64,000 nucleotides of DNA from the NCBI GenBank assembly GCA_011037195.1, contig JAAEAF010001535.1, positions 12,522 to 76,521 on the forward strand, given 5' to 3'. How positions within the stretch are numbered: the stretch's first letter is position 1; the number at the start of each line of letters is the position of its first letter. The stretch is from Triatoma infestans (Eukaryota > Arthropoda > Insecta > Hemiptera > Reduviidae). Both the position numbers and the translations under genes were made by a program. This document shows, in pieces, positions 57,516 to 64,000 of the stretch. The notes beneath the pieces are model-generated. The model was given only the letters and a program-made list of their open reading frames with translations. It ran no database searches and was not told the origin of the DNA.

Positions 57516-57961
57516 TGTAATGGGATCATCAAAGATTCATAGGATCCTAAGAGCGGAGAATCACATTAAATTAATCAAATTTAGTTACTCCCTATCTAGG
57601 CCAGACTCGGAGGAGCAATTCAATTCATATAAATTGAGCGACACAGTAAAGTTCAGGACAGTTTCCGACGAATTTACAACCAGTCAGCAACCTTCTCTCA
57701 TCACATATATAGATCTCTCGCTACCTCAGCTTCTGTTTTACTATAAAGTCCTTGCAGTTTGTGTGTTCTTTCATTACAAAGTGTTCAGGTTATATTTTAG
57801 TTTAGCATCCGTAGCTAGCTTTCAACATCAGCTAGTTGTCATCAACTTCGCTAGCTTCAACAACACTGCTGAGTGATGAGAGAAGGTTGCTGACTGGTTG
57901 TAAACTCTCCTGAACTGTATTGTGTCGCTCTATTTATATGAATTGAACTGATCCTATTACA
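57516..57961 (+). mobile_element. Solo LTR, family L2, with TSD and internal palindrome
   Basis: TGTAATGG..CTATTACA, 446 bp, flanked by TAAT at 57512-57515 and 57962-57965. Contains ACTATAAAGTCCTTGCAGTT (LTR landmark) and a long imperfect inverted repeat: CAATTCATATAAATTGAGCG..GGTTGCTGACTGG (rc) arms at about 57615-57700 and 57865-57948. Confidence 0.75.
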
Positions 57962-57965
57962 TAAT

Positions 57966-59140
57966 TAAGAAAAGTATGATTCAATTAAAAGTTTTTTATT
58001 TTTATTTTGAATAGATAATTATTCATCCTTATGGACCTAAGGCATAGCCTTGAATAGGCTTTGACTCAAAAAGTTTAGGTTCCGTTCCCATAGTGTTTTG
58101 TTGACGCAGCATTATAAGAAAAATGGGAAGCTATGCATACTAGAGAGACAGAACTGAACGACACATCGATGTGCTGAACTCCAATAAAAAACTATACGCC
58201 ATCTTACAATGGGGAGCGTTTGCCCCCTTCATGAGCTCTTTTGCCAAAAAGGTTTAATTTTATTAACTCGTATCTCGTTCTTCTCTTGAACTCGTACCTC
58301 GTTCCTCGAACTTGCTCTTCATACCCTCATCATGCAATTATCATTGAAAAGAAACTGTAATTACAGAAAAATTATCAGCTCCTCTGGTATCTATCGCTGA
58401 ATACCTTTATTCCTGTCAAAAAATTAAACTTGATTCTCAAAAAAAAAAGAAGAATTTCATTATAAAAATAAGATTGTTAACGATAAAACAATGCAAACTC
58501 CTATACAAGATAGCAATAGTTGTATTTGAAGAGAGCTGAACCTATAAGCAAAGATTAACCACTAAATACTACGAATAAATGATGTTTACTCTATTAATTA
58601 CGGGAAAAATAATCGATATGGAAAAAGTAAGAGATAAGAAAATTTTTTTTTATAAAAGTTCTCATAGACAATTAAAAATGAATAGTATAGGTTGAGATTT
58701 AGAAAGACAGAAATATTTCGTTGGCTCAGTAAACATTTGGCAGGCTCTGATCCCAGGGCTCTCTTAAATAATTAAAATGGAATATTGTAAGCTAGAAAAA
58801 TTATATGTAGAATTTAATTACATTAACCGACATTATAATTAATTCAGTTTTTCAATTTTTTTTTTTTTGCCATTAGTACAAAAATAATATTCAATTATAT
58901 TTTTAGTTTTAGAATTATTTATTTTTCATTTGATAATTAAGTGCATTTTGTATTATTGTATGGATTGGAGATATATCTTCACCTTGGGAAGCCAAAATTT
59001 TTTTATCTTCAAAATTAAAAGAACAACACATGCAGACAGATAATAGAAGTAAAAGCTATGATGTGTAACATACACGAATTTATCTGACTGCAATTTACAC
59101 AGTACAAATCAGTTTCCCTAACTAAGAAATATTCTTAAAA
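57966..59140. other. AT-rich spacer
   Basis: No gene, RNA or recognisable element seen. Confidence 0.5.
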
Positions 59141-59148
59141 ATTAGTAT

Positions 59149-59331
59149 ACAACCAACAAGTGTGAGTGTAACAGAAACATTAAGTTAAAGTGAACTCTCT
59201 ACACGAACTTGGTGAATTTGCTCTGACGATGGATGAAAATCCGAAACCGGTCAGGAATACTATAAACATGCATGCTATGACGGATAAAATACCAAATGTT
59301 ATTCAGCATTGCGGACGCAGCCACCATATTC
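59149..59331 (+). mobile_element. Single type-B hammerhead-like element with 9-bp TSD
   Basis: 183 bp bracketed by AATTAGTAT at 59140-59148 and 59332-59340. The core at 59217-59256 reads CTGACGA-(T)GGAT(GAAA)ATCC-GAAA-CCGGTC. Starts in a GTGTGAGTGTAACAG segment and ends GCCACCATATTC. Confidence 0.8.
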
Positions 59332-59442
59332 AATTAGTATTTACTAAAAATTAACTTTCTCTTACATATTATTTATTTATTTTATTTTTTTTAATTTAAG
59401 CCGAGTCAATATATATGGTCATTGGCGCCCGGAGTCTTCACA

Positions 59443-59585
59443 GTTCTCTCGCCACAGACAACACTGTCCATCACCGAACAGCTGTAGAGGCTCCTAAGGG
59501 AAAAAAACAATCTAAGGGCAGCTCTGAACTCGAACCCTGGACCTCCGCGTGAGAATCTGACTGAGTTAATCCCTTACCTATTTTA
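59443..59585 (-). mobile_element. tRNA-derived SINE, family 1
   Basis: Minus strand: GGGATTAACTCAGTC (A box), AGGGTTCGAGTTC (B box), GCTGCCCTTAGATTG, TTAGGAGCCTCTACAGC, then GGTGATGGACAGTGTTGTCT. Confidence 0.72.
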
Positions 59586-59825
59586 TTGAATCTTCCATTA
59601 TACTGAAGCGGGAGTTAAGAGATAATCTTAGCGCCACAACTCCTTCAACGCTCCCTAAGAATCATTCAGTTTCCTCCAAAAAAATGTTTCAATTAAAAGT
59701 AACTGGTTTATATGTGTATTGTTATCAATTACAAAGGAAATAGAGCCGTTTCGAGGAAGTCAGAACAAACTGAAAATAAACAATAGACTACCGCTTACTA
59801 GCAGCAGCAAGAGAAACTAAAATAA

Positions 59826-60748
59826 ATCTGGTCTATAAAACACACACACACGACTTTTTCTTAATCTAATTAATACAATTTAATGAAGAAATTGTCTATA
59901 AAATTGTAATAATACAATGTTTATTATTTGGTTTAGCCATAAACATGTTGGTGGGGATTTTACTTATATACTTCAACGGCCTTATGAGGAACGCTCCAAG
60001 TCAAAACCATCAAAGCTTGTACAAATTTAAATTTAAAGTCTAACTGTCAGAATCCCAAAATAACTCTAAAATAATTTTATTCAGAAAAATATTTCAAATA
60101 AAACTGATAAGTTTCTATCTTCATTCAAAGTTTAAGGAAAATCATTGTAACAGTTTTCAAGAAAATTCCAAAAAAACAAAACTCAAAAATCTATTCTGTA
60201 AAAATGCACTTCCGGTTAACCGGATTTTCTTTAAATTTGGAATTCTATCAATGCTTCTAAACGTGTCTTAATATTTTGTAGGTGGAAAACCATATATTAT
60301 ACTGAACTAGTACTTTAGAGGAAAGCATAACACTACTGTTCCCTCAGAACTCCAAAAAACTCAATTTTTCCAGGTTTCAAATAAAAGTGATAGCTATGTA
60401 TGATGTGTGTAAATAGTATACGAAGTTTTATGAACATCATTGGAGCCATTTTTTTGGGAAAATCACGAAAAACTAAAAAAAAAAAAAAAAAAAAAAAAAT
60501 CAATAAGATCGCACTCACTTCTAGTTGATGGATTTTGCCCCAAAATCTTCATGTCTGATGCGGTGGTAGTAACCCTAAACAGAATACCAAGTTTGAGTTT
60601 CCTACGTCTTTTCATTTTTGAGATATTCTGTTAATTCACATATACATAACTGTTTTTTGTCCTATTCAGGGTATCTCAAAACATATATTTCCGATTAAAA
60701 CTCGATATCGAAAAATTTGACCATGATTGCAATAACTTCCTCTTATTG
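59826..60748 (+). mobile_element. Helitron-like repeat (H family), near full-length
   Basis: Starts TCTGGTCTATAAAACACACA. The body is diverged but ordered and ends AATAACTTCCTCTTATTGCA; the 3' hairpin is damaged. A 24-A run lies near 60476-60499. Confidence 0.6.
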
Positions 60749-60759
60749 CAGAGTTGCAA

Positions 60760-63700
60760 TCTTTTGGTTTTCGTCAAACTTAATTGTCCTTAGTATGAAA
60801 CTTATATATGACCATGTTGTCACAATTAAACAATTTTCTATCCAATAGCAAGTGCAAAAAAAATAAATCATGAAGGAAGTTATGGAAACTTCTAAATATA
60901 GGAGAGAACTGGAATTACACTGCTATTTTGTACACTTAAGTGTAAATAATTTAGAATTTAGTTCTTCTGGCATAGCTATTTTAGTCCGTTAAAAAATTCC
61001 TAAAAAAGGAAATGAAACCATGCATGGAAAATCAATATATGATTATCCAGAATTAGTAAGTCTTGGTAATTATGAGGTATACAGGGTCCATACAGCAGAC
61101 ACCTGCAATAATCCATGTTGTTATGTCATTCGCAAACTTTTTCTAAATTTAAAAGTATCACAAACAAACAATGTTTATTTAAACAAAAATATAACAAAGC
61201 GTAATTAAAGAAAAGAAATACTGTCACAATATAGGTAAACTTTATAGGAACCTCTGGATTAATTAAGTGATGTCAGGCTGTGATATAAAAGAGAATGTTC
61301 ACTCAAAAAGATTGTTGCAAAGTGGCTTAGGGGTCCAATTTATAGCAATGAAATAATGAAATTAATAAATTAACGATCATTATTGAGTAAACGTAAAAAA
61401 GGAAAATAAACAATCATAGTAGTTGAAAGAAGAGTCAGACATATTGAACCCTGTATAGCTCATAATTACTCAAATATTTAAAAGAAGTACAATAATATAG
61501 GAATATTTAAAAGATAAATACATCAAAATCAGAATGATTGTTGAATGTTTGAAATGAATATTCAGCCCACAGTTTGAAATTCATAATTCTAGCAGTTTCT
61601 AGAATTTATGTTATATACTGTATAGTTTTAGGTAATTTATTTCTTTATTATTTATTTTTACAACATTTTTAAGATTCTCACAAAAGCATCAGAAGTAAAA
61701 AAAAAAAAAAATTGTATAGTAATTCTATAAAACAAAAATAAATGATCCACATTTTTTGATGTTAAAGATAACAAATTGTTAACCTCAACAGTCATCTTTT
61801 ATTAAAATTCTAAAGCTAATAAGCGGTAATTTTATAAAGTATTATGAAAACCATTTTTAATGTAGCCGAACCATTTTATGAAAATAAATTCCATATAATC
61901 AGTTGGCAACAAACTTAAATGTATAATAACTAAAGCCAGAAGATAAAGGAATGAACAGGAGAAAGTTATAAATTAGTCTAGTGAGTGTACAACTGTTGAG
62001 AATTGTCGCCAGAATAACAACCTTATATATACAACTAACTATAGCATCAATAGAGTGCAAATTTGATTTTATGCATATGATTTTCAAATAATTAAAAAAA
62101 ATAAATAAATGTACTAAAGTTTCAATTTATCTTGAAACTATCATAAAAAAAACAAAACATTTAAGACTCTATAGTAATATTACAACCTTGAACTTTTAGT
62201 GAGTGTCCTTTTATTAGAGGAAAGTGATTAATGGTAAAGGGAGATTAGTAGACCGTTTATAGAAAAATGGAAACTCATAATCTATGACATGAAAAAACTT
62301 TGGCATTGATTAAGATAATATTGGACTTACTTTTATGGTGAATTTTTAGTATGTTAAGGATCTCTTACAATCTTGCATACTTTATATTCAATTGGTCACT
62401 TGTAAAAATACCTATTACTGATGCATATGTGGACCGGTAGATTGCGCTACTATGCATTATGCTTTCAGTTTCCCGCTAAATGAGAATAGAAGAGGGAATT
62501 TAAAAATGTCGTCGTTAACCTTTTCTTCAATAATGGTTCAATCAATCCAGTGAGTTGAGTACAGTAGTACCAAATTTAATTTATAATAACTTCCCAGAAC
62601 TTCTTGTGCGCTGTGACATCTGAACTAAGATAATCCCGCCAAAACCGTTTTTTTTTAATTTTCAAGTAAGCAACCGTATCTTGAAGTTTTTCGTTTGCTA
62701 CGTAAATATTATTATTATTATTATTATTTTTAATTTCTTTATTGAAATTAATATATGTGGACATAGCACATAAACTTCACATAATTCTGATATTATTGGG
62801 AAGAGGTAAAAGATGATGAAAGAATTTTTAGCGTTTAAATAAGTGAAAAAGAGAGCATTTTAAATTTATTACAGTGGACCGATTTTAAATTTTTAATAAA
62901 CAATGCTTACATTAGAGTACAGTCGATGCTTTTGGCACAACTCTCAGCTGTTTGATGAGTTATCGGCCCATGATTACACAACGACTCCAAAGATACGCAA
63001 TCAGCCTCCCCGAAAAAAGACCGTCTAAATGCCAATGAAAAGCTTTTTTTGCTTTGGCTATATTGATGATTGTAGAAAAAGGGGATTTTGATAGTCTAAT
63101 GAAGAGGTAAGTTGCACCTATTTTACTATGATTTGAAAAAACAGAAGCGTTTTTGATTATTTATTATCTAATGAACATATTTACTAAAAATTATAAATAT
63201 TAAAAAACTTTGTTAATTGTGGAATGCGGAGTAAATGTAAGACTACACTAATTTTTTTAATTAGCTGTAGGTACGGAAGTTTCGTATTATAAGGGCTCTA
63301 ACTCGGCACTTTTTGTTGACGATTAGCATACAAATATTTTATTAAAATGAAATAATAAAATAAATTATTATTTAAACAACCAGTAAAACCATTTTTACCA
63401 TAGTGAATTTAAAAATGGATTCTATATTTATAAATATCTAAATCTTTTGCTTGCTTTAACATCATTCGACATAACATTGTTCCACAGAAATAAATTAAAT
63501 TTATAACATCGTAAACAGTGCTATATATAATATATGAATCATATAGATCGCCCTACATTGTTGTCAAGCAACGGTCCAAATTCTATAAATTAATGAGGCT
63601 TAAACGACCTCAACTAACAGAACTTAAAAACAGGACGTTTTCAAACAAAGCCTTTACATGTCATGTAGCCTAAATATAAGAGACAAAATTGTAAATTTAA

Positions 63701-64000
63701 TGCCTTACAAGAGATGGTACATGAGTTGTATGAGCTCTACGATTTAATAAGCTTTTTTTACAATGAAAACATTAATCAGAAGCATTAAAGCCAGATATGT
63801 CTGACGTATAACCATGATTGATAACCTAGGGTTGTGTTTTTTTTTTTTAACAATTTAAAAAATGAAATAAAATATTGTTTTTCGAATATAGTAAACCTTT
63901 AGCAAAAAATTTTGAGTCATATTTTCAAATAAAAATATAAATTTTTAAGGTTTGCATTACAAGTTTTAATTAACGAGTGAAGATTTGGCGATTTTCAATA
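60760..64000. other. AT-rich DNA without recognisable features
   Basis: Only short chance ORFs and a small (ATT)n run at about 62706-62728. No thioredoxin-like exon, RNA gene or familiar repeat seen. Confidence 0.5.

Larger units (their letters stand above)
42847..64000 (+). other. Start of a very long intron of the thioredoxin-like gene
   Basis: From the donor at 42847 to the window's end no plus-strand exon with a thioredoxin-like sequence was found. Everything read here is repeat or AT-rich spacer. If the donor is used, the intron exceeds 21 kb. Confidence 0.5.

Noticed and set aside
1..64000. CRISPR array, bacterial operon or prophage
   Set aside because: No regularly spaced short repeats, no ribosome-binding-site/ORF organisation; introns and element types are eukaryotic.

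Overview
This window is AT-rich, intron-rich animal DNA, almost certainly from an insect or other arthropod. The genes are split by introns with GT..AG borders. The repeats are Jockey/I-type and RTE-type LINEs, Ty3/gypsy LTR elements, a Tc1-like transposase scrap, tRNA-derived SINEs and Helitron-like repeats. The order of insect cannot be fixed by reading alone. Most of the 64 kb is repeat sequence; only three host protein genes can be supported, all on the + strand.

Left half (1.4-32.2 kb): two head-to-tail paralogues of the DGAT2/MOGAT acyltransferase family. DGAT2-like gene 1 (1386-9603, 5 exons, 336 aa) and DGAT2-like gene 2 (16910-32152, 5 exons, 340 aa) have the same four intron positions and phases (2,1,2,1). 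Exons 2 and 4 are identical in length between them, so they are a tandem duplicate. Their introns, and the 7 kb between them, are filled with repeats that differ between the genes and were gained after the duplication. Both proteins should be membrane enzymes of the endoplasmic reticulum or lipid droplet that esterify mono- or diacylglycerol.

Middle (32-42 kb): repeat-only. It holds a head-to-head pair of Helitron-like elements split by a foldback element, a gypsy 5' LTR with primer-binding site and broken gag, a solo LTR inside that gag, and an RTE-like LINE on the minus strand.

Right third (42.6-64 kb): at 42672 a third gene starts, with a signal peptide followed by the start of a thioredoxin-like domain. 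Its first intron begins at 42847 and runs out of the window (>21 kb). Everything to the right is therefore probably intronic. That stretch contains a 3.1 kb inverted repeat (45.5-48.7 kb), another LINE, a gypsy pol relic and many small elements.

The most interesting signal is a set of short non-coding elements (144-425 bp, one enlarged to 1.37 kb by a nested insertion) carrying a hammerhead-ribozyme-like core (CUGANGA, hairpin, GAAA, then a palindrome such as ACCGGU). They occur as single units or as two inverted arms. At least six copies are bounded by 9-14 bp direct repeats that I can read as target-site duplications. This is the architecture expected of non-autonomous, Penelope-like retroelements. 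No reverse transcriptase of that class is present in the window.
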